Assembly (NCBI GenBank): GCA_949752795.1
Contig: CATKHW010000391.1
Span: forward strand, 1-64,000
DNA length: 64,000 nt
Reading direction: 5' to 3'
From: Hyperoodon ampullatus
Lineage: Eukaryota; Chordata; Mammalia; Artiodactyla; Ziphiidae
Shown here: positions 10,041 through 21,290 of the stretch, in pieces
How the letters are laid out: the number at the start of each line of letters is the position of its first letter
Numbering within the stretch: position 1 is the stretch's first letter
Notes under the pieces: generated by a model
What the model was told of the DNA's origin: nothing
What the model saw: only the letters and a program-made list of their open reading frames with translations
The model's database searches: none
Program-made: the position numbers and the translations under genes

Positions 10041-11058
10041 CATCCAATTTTCCAATAGTGTAGGGAAAAGACTGAGATACAGGATGGGAACACCTGATCC
10101 GATGTAGCCAAGGAAAAGGACTTGAACATCTAAATCACACAGAACTTTCTTGCTAAAGAAAACATATTTCTACCTTCCCTCATGACCTCTAGGCACATAC
10201 TGAGAGGTAGCTGCCAACAGGGCTGGCACAAAAAACAAAGCCTGGCCCAAGAGGAGTTAGCCTATACAACAGAAAAATTACAAGATCTTGCCAATTTGAA
10301 TCAGAAGGATCATGAGCACATGTATGATTTTTTTTTAATTTGTCAACACGAATGCACTCACTTGAGATTTAAAGTACTGGCTTGCACTAGCTTTCCAATC
10401 TCAATCCCATCATCAGGCAAAAGCTCTTCTGATAGAACCACGGAAAAACCTGTTGAAAGTTTAGTTACAGCAACAGCTAGGAGAAAACACCCTATAAACA
10501 CATGGTTCGCACTTAAAGGGTGTAGTACATGCTCTAGACCAGTAAGTAACATAAGGTGAAATCTCCCTTGTAGATGCATTACATGCATCCAGGGATTAAA
10601 ATATAGAAATGAAAGTGGCTCTTGACACTATTTCACTTAATAATTCCCTTGAGAAATTTTTGCTTCCTGTCCCTTTTTCTTTTGGTTCAGTAAGTTGAGA
10701 AGCTTTGTACCCAAATGGGAAATTGCCTCAATGTGGGAATACAGCCATACAACATTCTCATCTTCACGTGGACTCCTTAGGCCATTAAACTGTGAGGCAG
10801 AAAGGAGAGTCACTATACTGGCCCACGTTCTTAAAAATGATTATACAACAGAAATTACTGGTAGGACCAAAGACTATATCTGAAACCACTGAATACACTG
10901 GGGAGCTCTTAACCCTATTCAAGCCTCTGTAAACCTTCCATTCAGAAAACACTTGTTGTGGAGTGTGTCATCTCTTTCTTTTAGGGGCCAGGAATTATAT
11001 AATGATCAATGTAAGACTTACTGAAATCTGAAATATCTAGGAATTATTATATCCAATA
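10041..11058. other. No recognised gene or repeat
   Basis: A 125-codon frame (+ strand, 10182-10559) is Ser/Thr/Lys-rich with no recognised motif, and an overlapping frame exists on the other strand. I see no splice or promoter support and do not call a gene. Confidence 0.45.
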
Positions 11059-11630
11059 ATGTTTCCATCCTTTAAAAACACAAATCAGATTATTTCACTC
11101 CCTGGGGTAAAAGTATTCACAGTTCCTACAAGGCCATGCATTATTTGGCTGCTGCTTCCTTCTCTGACTTCAATTCCTATCATCTCCAACCTCCACCCTT
11201 GCTCTTTCTGGTCCCATTACCCCTGTCTTGCAATTCTTGGAACATGCTAAGCTCATCTCTACCAAGGGCCTCAACCTAGAACATCTGTCCTTAGGGCTTC
11301 TCGGGACTTTCTACTGCACATCCCTTGGATAGTGCTTACATTTCACATCTCAGAAAAGCTTTCATGGCTAAACTATATAAAATATTAGTGCTTCCCTCAT
11401 CATGACCTATCCCCTCTTCCAGATTTATTTATGCCACAGCACTTATCATTCTGAAAGTTATGCTAGTTATTTATTGGATGACTTCTTTATGGCCCATCTT
11501 CCCCAGGGGAGGAAAAAAAAAAAACTCTGTGAAATCAACAACTTTGTTTGCCTCCCTGACTTTTATATCTTGAACCTCTAGGACAGTGTCTGGCACTTCA
11601 CAGACACTAAGTGTTATCATTATGAACATT
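11059..11630 (+). mobile_element. L2 LINE fossil, 3' region
   Basis: Sense L2 phrases: AAATCAGATTATTTCACTCC, TACAAGGCCATGCATTATTT, CATGGCTAAACTATATAAA, and the closing ACCTCTAGGACAGTGTCTGG CACTTCACAGACACTAAGTG. No L2 frame remains open. An A-run near 11513-11523 interrupts it. Confidence 0.85.
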
Positions 11631-11639
11631 TTACTGACC

Positions 11640-12431
11640 CTAAAGTTTCATGAGACTTTCCTTATCTCTATGTGTCTTGGCCCAGTGCATTAATTATTCT
11701 ATAGCCTATTTCCTCATTTATAAAATTTGGAAAAATTAATATATTCCCTGGCTATCTGTGATGATGAATGTGAAAGTGAATACATATTAAAAGTCCTGCT
11801 TTATAATTCTCAACTTCCTCTCTCCACTCCTAGTCCTTGAGCCGTGGTTAAACCACAGTATGCATCACTTGAGGCATGTTATCTCATCCACACTTTTTTT
11901 TATAAGTAGTCAGCACTGTTTTTGATATAAGTGCTGAATTGTGTGTCTAGTGTTTATGCTATATAGAAATTCAAATATCCTATTAAAATTGGAAATGGAA
12001 GTTATAAGATAATATCTCTGCCCTCCTCAGTCTATTTCTTTACTACTTTGTTTCATATGATTAGCAGTCATAGATGTTCTTAGGGATAAGTGTATTATAT
12101 CTAACAGTGAATTGTTAAATTCTATTGTTCTTGGACAATGCTATAGTATATTGATTACTAAGGAATTAGGGTTAGACACACTGTAGATTCATACATTTTC
12201 TGAGAGTAATTATAATACAACCATAACTCAGGTAACCGTTGTAATCAATTATATTTTGATTACATATATAAATAGGATTAGTTAAGAAGAGTTTTAAAGG
12301 AAACTCTAATTTAAACAAGGCCTATATTTGCAATCACTTAAAACCAAAATGTTAAAACTATGTTATATCCTGGCCTACTAATTAGTGTAGATCGTTACAC
12401 ATATGAGGAAAACAACGGTTTAGAGATTAGA
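11640..12431. other. AT-rich DNA, nothing recognised
   Basis: No gene and no nameable repeat; the composition is uniformly AT-rich. Confidence 0.5.
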
Positions 12432-12665
12432 CAAAATTGACATTTATTAAATGCCTATTATATATGTGCTGATGTCCAGCTCAATCTACATAATCACCTT
12501 CAAATCTCCACAAGAATCCGATGATGTAGATATTACTATCCACAGTTGGAAGGAATAGGAACTGTACCACAACCTTCTCAAGGGGCCAAATCTATAGTAA
12601 GAAGAGCTTCTCTCTGACTCTGGAAACCAACTATATCTTCTTCTAAGCTGACTTCCAGACTCTAT
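12432..12665 (-). mobile_element. MIR SINE fossil
   Basis: Weak antisense MIR: ACATTTATTAAATGCCTATT, AATCTACATAATCACCTTCA, GATGATGTAGATATTACTAT, and CTCAAGGGGCCAAATCTATA. Strongly diverged. Confidence 0.65.
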
Positions 12666-13517
12666 CCACTATTGTTTCCACGTTAGACAAAGATGCCAGT
12701 GATTAATTCACTTGTTTTTGGAAGGAGAGCCTTGTGATCCTTTTTGGCACTCCTGCCTTCATTCTCACTGTGCATTCTCCCAGGAATACAGAGATATCTA
12801 TCTTCACAGCATATATTAAGGCACTGATGTGGCAAGCCTTCTCTCACCTTCTTATTCTGCTATTCAACAAAGTGTATAATGGATTTAGGCTGCATTGTCA
12901 CTCTTCTTCATCAGCATCTGGTATCAAATAATATTTACTGGCAGAAAATTTCTTTACTTAATATCTGCTATTCAGTAAAGTTAATGTTTTCTATTTTATC
13001 AGGCATAAATTAGCAATGCTTGCATTGTTGTACTATTTTCCTTTCAAAGTTTTCCTATTTTCTTTTCAATATAGAGAATGCTGTCTGAGTGCCTTATGAA
13101 TGGATAATCATTATATATAATATTTGCATGGTACTTTATGATTCAGAAAACAGTTTTACCAGATTATCTCATGTTATCTCCATATATTACTATTTACATT
13201 CAGGAAACACTTATTGCGAATTATAACATCTCTGCCCTTAAGGTTCTCAAACAAGGTGGGAAAAACAAAGAAAGTAGGAAAAAGCAGTTGAATTATAGTG
13301 TGATTCAGGTTGTTAACACTGATTTCCATAGTAGCACAGAGGAGCTTGGGGTGTGAGAATTCAGGGAAATATTTCTAAAAAGAGCTTACACCTGTAGAGA
13401 ACCTTGAAAAGTGACTGGGAATTACTTTAGAGAAGGATACAAGAAAAACATTTCTGGCAGACCTAGATCAAGCCAAAGTTTCAGAGATTAGAATTTAGGA
13501 CAGTAAAATTTAAGACT
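12666..13517. other. No recognised gene or repeat
   Basis: Short open frames only (65 and 72 codons), neither recognised. Confidence 0.5.
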
Positions 13518-13700
13518 ACAGTTCTGGACCAGATAATCTGGGTTCATGGAACAGCTTTCACCCCTTACTAGTTGTATAAATTGGAGCAAATTACCTACCT
13601 CTCTGTGCCCTGGTTTACTAACCTGTCAAATGTGGATTATCATAGCATGAACCTCATAGAAATGTTACAAGGATTAAAAGAGTTAATGTTATTGCAAGAA
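13518..13700 (+). mobile_element. MIR SINE fossil
   Basis: Sense MIR: TCTGGACCAGATAATCTGGG, CTTACTAGTTGTATAAATTG, TACCTCTCTGTGCCCTGG, and AGGATTAAAAGAGTTAATG in the expected order. Confidence 0.88.
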
Positions 13701-14036
13701 GTGTGCCCAACACACAAGTGAGGCCAAACAAACTGAAATGTCAGAGTCGAGCAGAGAAAGGTCTATTGCAGGGTCATGCAAGGAGATGTGTGGCTCATGA
13801 CCTAAAAGCCCCAAACTCCCTGAAAGGTTTTAGCAAAGCACTTTGAAAAGCCAGGTAAGGGAGGTGAGGTTGCAGGGTATGTGACCAGCTTGTGCACAAT
13901 TCTCTTATTGGCTGATGGTGAGGTAGCAGGGTGGTGTCACAGGGGTTAACATTATCAGTCCTTAGGTTCCAAGAGGTCTGGGGCTATGTGCTCACGGTCA
14001 TCAAGTAGTTAACATCTTCCATTTGTTGGAGAGGGT
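13701..14036. other. No recognised gene or repeat
   Basis: Locally more GC-balanced sequence (13,740-14,000) without a recognised repeat or exon. Confidence 0.5.
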
Positions 14037-14255
14037 TTTTTTTTTTTTTTTTTTTTTTTTTTTGCGGTACGCGGGCCTCTCACTGTTGTGCCCTCTCCTG
14101 TTGCGGAGCACAGGCTCCAGATGTGCAGGCTTAGTGGCCATGGCTCACGGGCCCAGCCGCTCCACGGCATGTGGGATCTTCCCGGACTGGGGCACGAACC
14201 CGTGTCCCCTGCATCAGCAGGCGGACTCTCAACCACTGCGCCACCAGGGAAGCCC
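14037..14255 (-). mobile_element. Cetacean SINE, full length
   Basis: Antisense copy with a poly(T) of about 27 and an intact body. The head ends GCCACCAGGGAAGCCC at 14255. Duplication GGAGAGGGT lies at 14028-14036 and 14256-14264. Both promoter boxes are present. Predicted peptides of 70-130 residues here are the SINE read in three frames. Confidence 0.95.
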
Positions 14256-14264
14256 GGAGAGGGT

Positions 14265-14984
14265 ATTTTTTACATCTGCAAAACAACTCAGAAAATGTGC
14301 ATCAAATACTGTAGCTAAAGCAGAGGATATGGGGGAAGGCCCCCACGGGCTCCTGCTTGGTTACATTAACACACGTAAATCACATAAAAGACTTCTTTAC
14401 ACACAATAATCACTCAGTAAAGTTCAGTTGTGAGTTGACATGAATGGATTGTGAGCAGACATTAAGGTAGTGGAGAGAGAGATGATCCTCCAAGCATGGC
14501 AGACATTGCCTCCGCTTTACACATGTAGAAACTAAAGCTCACAAAATCATAAGTAGAAGACATGCCATTCATTCTCTCTTTGATGCCCTTTACTGTTACC
14601 TATACTATTTTCTTCTCAAACATAATACAAGAAGACATCTTTTTAACACGATGATTTTCTGAGTAGAAGCTACCTGTTAAACAGCACTTTAGTGCAAAAA
14701 GTCTTTTGTGGTAAAAACAATGCTTGTAGTCTCCCTGGAATCTGCTTGACAATGAATACAAATGCAGTTCAGTCTCATCCCTAATCACTTCCTCTAGCAG
14801 TCATAGGCTTTTCTAGGCAGGATGTAAGCATCACCAAAATAATGCAAACATCCCAGAATTCTGTTCCCTTATAATGAGTACTGAAGCAAAGTTCTCCAAT
14901 GGCAAGTTTCAGCTTCCCAAGTAACCCTTTAAAGTTGGAAAGCACTGTTTATTCAGAGCTTCAACATGAACAAAAACGCATCTC
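14265..14984. other. No recognised gene or repeat
   Basis: Unique-looking. A short stretch near 14513-14570 faintly resembles antisense MIR but is too short to call. Confidence 0.5.
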
Positions 14985-15080
14985 TTTTTTTTTTGGCCAT
15001 ACCACACAGGTTGTGGGATCTTAGTTCCCCAACCAGGGATCAAACCTGGGTCCATGGCAGTTGGACAGCTAGGGAATTCT
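14985..15080 (-). mobile_element. Short CHR-type SINE, internally shortened
   Basis: Same class as the SINE at 9913-10040: poly(T), TGGCCATACCACACAGG, GTGGGATCTTAGTTCCCC, then a head cut short (GGTCCATGGCAGTTGGACAG) and AGCTAGGGAATTCTC. Part of the tRNA-like head between the boxes is missing or diverged. A younger SINE lies two bases beyond its end. Confidence 0.8.
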
Positions 15081-15097
15081 CCAGAAATGCATTCTTT

Positions 15098-15317
15098 CTT
15101 TCTTTCTTTTTTTTTTTTTTTTTTTGCGGTATGCGGGCCTCTAACAGCCGTGGTCTCTCCAGTCGCAGAGCACAGGCTCTGGATGCGCAGGCTCAGCGGC
15201 CATGGTTCACGGGCCCAGCTGCTCCATGGCACATGGGATCCTCCTGGACCGGGGCACGAACCCGTGTCCCCTGCATCGGCAGGAGGACTCTCAACCACTG
15301 GGCCACCAGGGAAGCCC
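15098..15317 (-). mobile_element. Cetacean SINE beside an older SINE
   Basis: Antisense copy whose tail begins TTTCTTTC before pure T. Perfect duplication AGAAATGCATTCTTT at 15083-15097 and 15318-15332. The left duplicate starts two bases after the older short SINE, so the younger element entered right at its edge. Confidence 0.95.
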
Positions 15318-15332
15318 AGAAATGCATTCTTT

Positions 15333-15830
15333 AATGCTGCCATTGACTATCATTTTAAATCAGAGGAACTTTTATTCTAGGCTTCCCACCTGATCTAATC
15401 CTGATCTCTTCTCCTTATCTAATTTCCTCAGAGATAACCACTTTTAAAAATCTGGAGTTCTAAGGTGCATGCAACTACTAAAAGCATAATTGTGATATTA
15501 TCCCAGTCAATATGAGGTTGTGGAAGAATTCCCCAATGCTAAAATTTCCAGAGTGCTTAGAAAGTAGTCAGGGCTATACCTGGCAAACAGGGAATATAAG
15601 TGTCATGTGTCATTCAATATGGCTCCTGATTTTTTAAGGTCAGTCACCGAGGGCTACTGTGAGAGTACTGAACCTCCACATCTTGAATGGAGATCAAATA
15701 AGGATAGAAAATCAAATAAGCTGCATGGCATCATGGTGAAACAAACTAATTCCTTATTGTTAACTGAAAACAAAGGGCATGGTTATAATTACACAGACAA
15801 GATAAGATTCTGCAATAAAGATAAGGAGAC
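15333..15830. other. No recognised gene or repeat
   Basis: A 78-codon frame (15607-15843, +) ends inside the next SINE and is not supported. Confidence 0.5.
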
Positions 15831-15831
15831 C

Positions 15832-16049
15832 GGGCTTCCCTAGTGGCAGTGGCGCAGTGGTTGAGAGTCCTCCTGCCGATGCAGGGGACATGGGTTTGTG
15901 CCCCGGTCCGGGAAGATCCCGCATGCCAAGGGGCGGCTGGGCCTGTGAGCCATGGCCGCTGAGCCTGCACGTCCGGAGCCTGTGCTCCGCAATGGGAGAG
16001 GCCACAACAGTGAGAGGCCCGCGTACAAAAAAAAAAAAAAAAAAAAAAA
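15832..16049 (+). mobile_element. Cetacean SINE fused to a truncated L1
   Basis: Sense copy with a small duplication in the head (TAGTGGCAGTGGCGCAGTGG). The B box reads GGTTTGTGCC. The 23-base A-tail (16027-16049) runs straight into L1 ORF2 sequence with no flanking duplication between them. Upstream DNA is not L1, so this is not a simple SINE insertion into an existing L1. Confidence 0.93.
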
Positions 16050-17150
16050 GACAACCCACAGAATGGAAGGAAATATTTGCAAACGATATGACTGACAAGG
16101 GATTAATCTCCAAAATTTACAAATAGCTCATGTAGCTCAATTAAAAAGAAAAAAAAAAACAACAAAAACAACCCACAAACAACCCAATCAAAAAATGGGC
16201 AGAAGACCTAAATAGACATTTCTACAAAGAAGACATACAAATGGCCAAGAGACACATGAAAAACTGCTCAACATCACTAATTATTAGAGAAATGAAAATC
16301 AAACCTACAATGAGATATCACCTCAGACCAGCCAGAACGGCCATCACCAAAATGTCTACAAACAATAAATGCTGGAGAGGGTGTGGAGAAAAGGGAACCC
16401 TCCTGCACTCTAGGTGGGAATGTAAATTGGTACAGCCACTATGAAGAACACCATGGAGGTTCCTTAAAAAACTAAAAATAGAGCTACTGTATGATCCAGC
16501 AATCCCACTCCTAGGGATATATCCAGAGAAAAACATGGTTTGAAAGGATACATTAATCCCAGTGTTCATTGCAGCACTGTTTAAAATAGCCAGGACATGG
16601 AAGAAATCTCAATGTCCATCGACAGAGGAATGGATAAAGAAGATGTGGTACATATATACAATGTAATATTACTCAGCCATTAAAAAGAATGAAACAGTCT
16701 CATTTGCAGCAACATGGAAGGGATTAGAGATGATCATACTAAGTGAAGTAAGTCAGACAGAGAAAGACAAATCTCATATGATATTGCTTATATGCAGAAT
16801 CTCAAACTTATTTACAATCTCAGCTTATTTACAAAACAGAAACAGACCCACAGACTTAGAAAACAAACTTATGTTTACCAAAGGAGAAAAGTGGGGTGGG
16901 GGGGTAGGAATAAATTGGAGTTTGGGATTGACATATACACACGACTATAGTTAAAATAGATAACAAACAGAGACTTACTGTACAGCACAGGGAACTCTGC
17001 TCAATATTCTGTAATAACCTAAACATGAAAAGAACTTGTAAAAAAAGAGATATGTATATGTATAACTGAATCACTTTGCTGTACAGCTGAAACCAACACA
17101 ACATTGTAAATCAATTACAGACCAATATAAAAATAAATAAATAAAATAAG
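16050..17150 (+). mobile_element. 5'-truncated L1 (ORF2 end plus 3' UTR)
   Basis: Starts in the C-terminal part of ORF2 (residues like DNPQ..W; ACAACCCACAGAATGG). It passes through the cysteine-rich zinc-knuckle-like segment ([13 protein letters not shown] near 16369-16410, a following Cys retained), the conserved KKMWYIYTM-like stretch near 16640 and the 3' UTR with a G-rich tract (16891-16906). It closes TTTGCTGTACAGCTGAAACC ... and (AAAT)n at about 17127-17149. Several stops break the frame. The left edge abuts the SINE tail; no duplication was found. Confidence 0.93.
16241..16560 (+). pseudogene. L1 ORF2 C-terminal fragment
   Basis: The open piece 16241-16444 encodes the segment with TMRYHL (cf. 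L1 ORF2 C-terminal domain) and C-x3-C ... H ... C. It stops at 16442-16444 (TAT/TGA context after LVQPL) because of a small indel, and related sequence continues out of frame. No function is expected from this fragment. Confidence 0.8.
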
Positions 17151-17511
17151 ACCCTTATAATTAATCTGAGAATGAGTTAAAAGATATGTTGGAGAGGATA
17201 GTAAATGGAGACAGAAAATCTGAAGAGACACTCTTGGAGCTTTGTAAATGTGAAGAAATAACAGCTTTGATTGAGTTATTGAAACTTGAAATAGCTAGCT
17301 TGCAATTACGATACACTCCAACCATATGCCCCGGAGATCAAAGGGTCTGAAAGACACTAGTCTCATTTATTATTAGCATATCTAAATCAAAAATCTACTT
17401 ATAAGAAACCCGTTAATATTTCCAGAGTGTTTAGTATAATATCAATCTGAAAACCTTGCAAGTAGTTAAACAAATGCAAATTAATACAGGAGTATTAATT
17501 TAGTTCTTACT
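17151..17511. other. No recognised gene or repeat
   Basis: AT-rich flank between the truncated L1 and an L2 piece. Confidence 0.5.
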
Positions 17512-18500
17512 CTATTCAACAAATATTTATTGAACACTTGGTCTAGTTACTCTTTGCCAAGCTCTGATAGGTTCTGCAGTAAAATATACAGGAAATGTCA
17601 CTATCCTTGATCATAAAAACCCTGGAATGTATTGGAAGATACACATATTGTAATTAAATAGCTATGCAAGTACAAAAATTCAAACTATGATAAGTTACAG
17701 AAGGAAAAAATACAGTGTGTTAAGAAAGTATATGGCATTCATGGCATATACATGACATGAATGGGAGGCCTGTTGAGATATGAAGGATGAATAGGAGATG
17801 ACTAGATGAAGAAGGCAGAGGGAACAGCCTGTTGAGTCATGGTCTAGAAAGGATAAGGATGTGTTCAAGGAATTTAAAGAAGGTCATTGGAACAGTAAAG
17901 AAAGTAGACAGTCATATAGTGGAACAATAGTGGAATTATTATGGAATAGTTATACTCTTGCATTGCAAAAGGACAAAGGAACAGATGTGAACCAACTCCT
18001 TCCTTTCTCTTTTTATCTGAGGATTGTTCTGAAGAAGTGCACCATTTCCTGTGCTCCTCCATGCTAAAAAGTTCACAAGACAGCTTTCTATGTGTTTGAC
18101 CTGCCATTATATAACAGCACATTATGAAGTGATTAAGCCTAATTTTGGAATAGAAATATTTGTAAACTCACTTGGCTAACAGATCCAAGCCATCCATGAA
18201 AATCTAGGCATTAGCAATAATAAAGATGATACTGTAATTTCTTTTGTATTTACCTAGTCTCTCTCCAAATTGTTTGAATCTCAGCTGAAGAAAAAAAGTG
18301 GTGTTATGTATTGACCACTCAAATTAAAATATAGATATAAATCAGACCTGGTGCATGTTGGATCTTTTAGGCCATGGTAGAAATGTCAGTCAATTATATT
18401 TGCAATGAAAAGTGTTGAAGGTTTGTAAGAAACAAAATGACATGATAAGTTCTACAATTATTAATGTTTACTCTGGCTGATCTGTAGAGAATAGTTTCAG
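17512..18500 (-). mobile_element. L2 LINE fossil in two pieces
   Basis: Antisense L2 begins TATTCAACAAATATTTATTG (17514 on) and continues to about 17890 (GGAGGCCTGTTGAGATATGA, AGAAGGCAGAGGGAACAGCC, TCATTGGAACAG). It resumes about 18358-18500 (TTTAGGCCATGGTAGAAATG, AATGACATGATAAGTTC, TTACTCTGGCTGATCTGTAG). The 17890-18357 stretch is not recognised and may be an insertion or decayed L2. Confidence 0.75.
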
Positions 18501-19448
18501 GACAAAACAGAATCAGCAACATTATGTAATGTTAACCCTTTGTTAACCCTTTGTCTTCCTGTATTCAGAAAAGCCCTCTTTTTTCTAGGGGCTTTGTTTG
18601 TATGTATGAGACTGAGATAAAGCTACAGCCCCCTAGGATGGGCCACAGCTGTACTCTTCCCTGCCTAGGAGTCAGCACTGTGCCCCAGGCCCTCGACAGC
18701 ACTCCTGAGTGTGTGCGCCGTGTTCCCCTTTCTCTTTTCCCCTTTCCTGTCCCTCCATATGAACACCTCCAGCACAGACATGAGCTCTTACTCTTTCCTG
18801 TTTCAGTGTTATCTGTATGCTTGATTTGTCTTTTTTTTTTTGCCCATCTCAGGATAGTCACAGGCTAAGGTTTAGGTTCCCCCATCCAGATGGGGTTAAA
18901 GACTCAAACTTTCATAACCCACTTGGCCCTGGCTTCTGTTGCCTCAGAAAGGGATGTTATTATCTGTGGAGGCCCTTGGGTGAGGGCTAAGGCCTGCATC
19001 CTGAGCCCACTGGAAGCCCAGCCCTCACTGCTGTGAACCCTGGGGCCTGAACCATGTCAGAACTTGCTGCTGTCTTGTCATGGATGGACAGATGGACAAA
19101 TGGAAGAATGGATGGATGGATGGCCATGGATGCACAATGCCTTGTCCACAAACTGCTGAGTTGAAAGTGTCTCAGTGAGGATGACAGCCTGCAGCAGGAG
19201 TATACGTGTATCTGTGTGGACAAAATCTTTACACTTTAAGGTTTGGAGATATTCAAAAGGAAATGTCATGGAAGCAGCTAAACCAAGGGCTTCTTGAAGG
19301 CCCTGATGAGTCATCTGGTAGGGTCTTTGTTCAATAAAGCACTGAGCAAGTTGAGTAAGGCAAAAAAAAAATTAAAAAATAAAATAAAAAGCAATTATTA
19401 AACAATTATTAAACAATTTTATTAAAACAATTTTGGTAAGATATGTTT
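18501..19448. other. GC-richer single-copy block, nothing recognised
   Basis: Less AT-rich than its surroundings and free of nameable repeats except a GGAT-like microsatellite at about 19080-19125 (ATGGATGGATGGATGG). A tandem 11-mer, GTTAACCCTTT twice, lies at about 18531-18552. A 105-codon frame (18551-18868) and an opposing 98-codon frame have no known motif. No exon is claimed. Confidence 0.5.
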
Positions 19449-19463
19449 GAAGATATGTAAGAA
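19449..19463. repeat. Left target-site duplication of the long L1
   Basis: GAAGATATGTAAGAA; its partner GAAGATATATAAGAA is at 25773-25787 (14 of 15 identical). This fixes both ends of the 6.3-kb insertion. Confidence 0.85.
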
Positions 19464-20366
19464 GATATGGGGAAGATGGTGGAGTAGAAGGACATGCCTT
19501 CACTCCCTCTTGCGAGAGAGCCGAATCACAACTAACTGCTGAACAATCATTGACAGGAAGACACTGGAACTCACCAAAAAAGATACCCGACATCCAAAGA
19601 CAAAGGAGAAGCCACAATGAGATGGTAGGAGGGGCGCAATCACAATAAAATCAAATCCCATAACTGCTTGGTGGGTGACTCACAAACTGGAGAACACTTA
19701 TACCACAGAAGCCCACCCACTGAAGTGAAGGTTCTGAGCACCATGTCAGCTTCCCAGCCTGGGGGTCTGGCAAGGGGAGGAGGAATTCCTAGAGAATCAC
19801 ACTTTGAAGGCTAGTGGGATTTGACTGCATGACTTTGACAGGACTAGGGGAAACAGAGACTCCACTCTTGGAGGGCACACACAAAGTAGTGTGTGCATTG
19901 GGACCCAGGGGAAGGAGCAGTGATCCCATAGGAGACTGAACCAGACCTACCTGCTAGTGTTGGAAGGTCTCCTGCAGAGGCAGGGGTGGCTGTGTCTCAC
20001 CATGAGGACAAGGACACTGGCAGCAGAAGTTCTGTGAAGCACACCTTGGCATGAACCCTCCCAGAGTCCACCAATAGCCCCACCAAAGAGCCTGCATAGG
20101 CTCCAGTGTTGGGTCACCTCAGGCCAAACCACCAACAGGGAGGGAACCCAGCCCCACCCATGAGCAGAGAAGCAGATTAAAGTTTTACTGAACTCTGCCC
20201 ACCAGAGCAACAGCCAGCTTTACCCACCACCAGTCCCTCCCATCAGGAAACATGCACAAGCCTATTAGATAGCCTCATCCACCAGAGGACAGAGGGCAGA
20301 AGCAAGAAGAACTATAATCCTGAAGCCTGTGGAACAAAAAACCACATTCACAGAAAGATAGATGAG
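19464..20366 (+). promoter_or_regulatory. L1 5' UTR / internal promoter region
   Basis: About 900 bp between the L1 5' edge and the ORF1 ATG. In L1 elements this segment drives Pol II transcription from within (family knowledge). It is GC-richer than its surroundings, with repeated CCCAC/CAGAG words. Its first 700 bp do not resemble the 5' UTR of the other L1 in this window, but the last 150-200 bp do. Promoter activity of this copy is unknown. Confidence 0.75.
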
Positions 20367-21290
20367 ATGAAAAGGCAGAGGACTATGTACCAGATGAAGG
20401 AACAATGTAAAACCCCAGAAAAGGAACTAAATGAAGTGGAGATAGTAAACCTTCCAGAAAAAGAATTCAGATTAATGATAGTGAAATGATCCAGGACCTC
20501 AGAAAAAGAATGGAGGCAAAGATCGAGAAGGTCCAAGAAATGTTGAACAAAGATCTAGAAGAATTAAAGAACAAACAAACAGAGATGAACAATACAATAA
20601 CTAAATGAAAAATATACTAGAAGGAATCAATAGCAGAATAACTGAGGCAGAAGAATGGATAAGTGACCTGGAAAACAGAATGGTAGAACTTACTGCTGTT
20701 GAAAGAATAAAGAAAAAAAAAAGAAAGGAAATAAAGACAGCCTATGAGACCTCTGCGACAACATTAAATGCAACAACATTCGCATTATAGGGGTCCCAGA
20801 AGGAGAAGACAGAGAGAAAGTACTCAAGAAAATATCTGAAGAGATTATAGTCGAAAACTTCCCTAACATGGGGAAGGAAATAGCCACCCAAGTCCAGGAA
20901 GCACAGAGGGTCCCATACAGGATAAACCCAAGGAGAAACACGCCGAGACACATAGTAATCAAATTGGCAAAAATTAAAGACAAAGAAAAATTATTGAAAG
21001 CAGCAAGGAAAAATGACAAATAACATACAAGGGAACTCCCATAAGGTTAACAGCTGGTTTCTCGGCAGAAACACTACAAGCCAGAAGGGACTGTCATGAC
21101 ATATTTAAAGTGATGAAAGGGAAGACCCTACAACAAAGATTACTCTACCTGGCAAGACTCTCATTCACATTTGATGGAGAAATCAAAAGCTTTACAAACA
21201 AGCGAAAGCTAAGAGACTTCAGCACCACCAAACCAGCTCTACAACAAATGCTAATGAACTTCTTTAAGTGGGAAACACAAGAGAAGAAAA
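20367..21290 (+). pseudogene. L1 ORF1 remnant (RNA-binding chaperone)
   Basis: The start ATG at 20367 opens a frame beginning MKRQRTMYQMKEQ, as in other cetartiodactyl L1 ORF1. A one-base loss turns ...MIVK-M into MIVK-TGA, stopping at 20487-20489 after 40 residues. Coiled-coil sequence continues (INSRITEAEEWISDLENRM in 20605-20790). The RNA-recognition part (IRIIGVPEGE-like, near 20785-20820) and C-terminal domain (ARLSFTFDGEIKSFTNKRK, 21110-21240) follow in shifted frames. ORF1p normally trimerises and coats L1 RNA; this copy cannot make it. Confidence 0.88.

Noticed and set aside
18551..18868. Small secreted or membrane protein (Phe/Leu-rich C-terminus)
   Set aside because: An opposing frame of equal length exists, no motif is known, and the hydrophobic end comes from a poly(T) run.
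20605..20790. Independent small coiled-coil gene
   Set aside because: It is the coiled-coil part of L1 ORF1, displaced by frameshifts.
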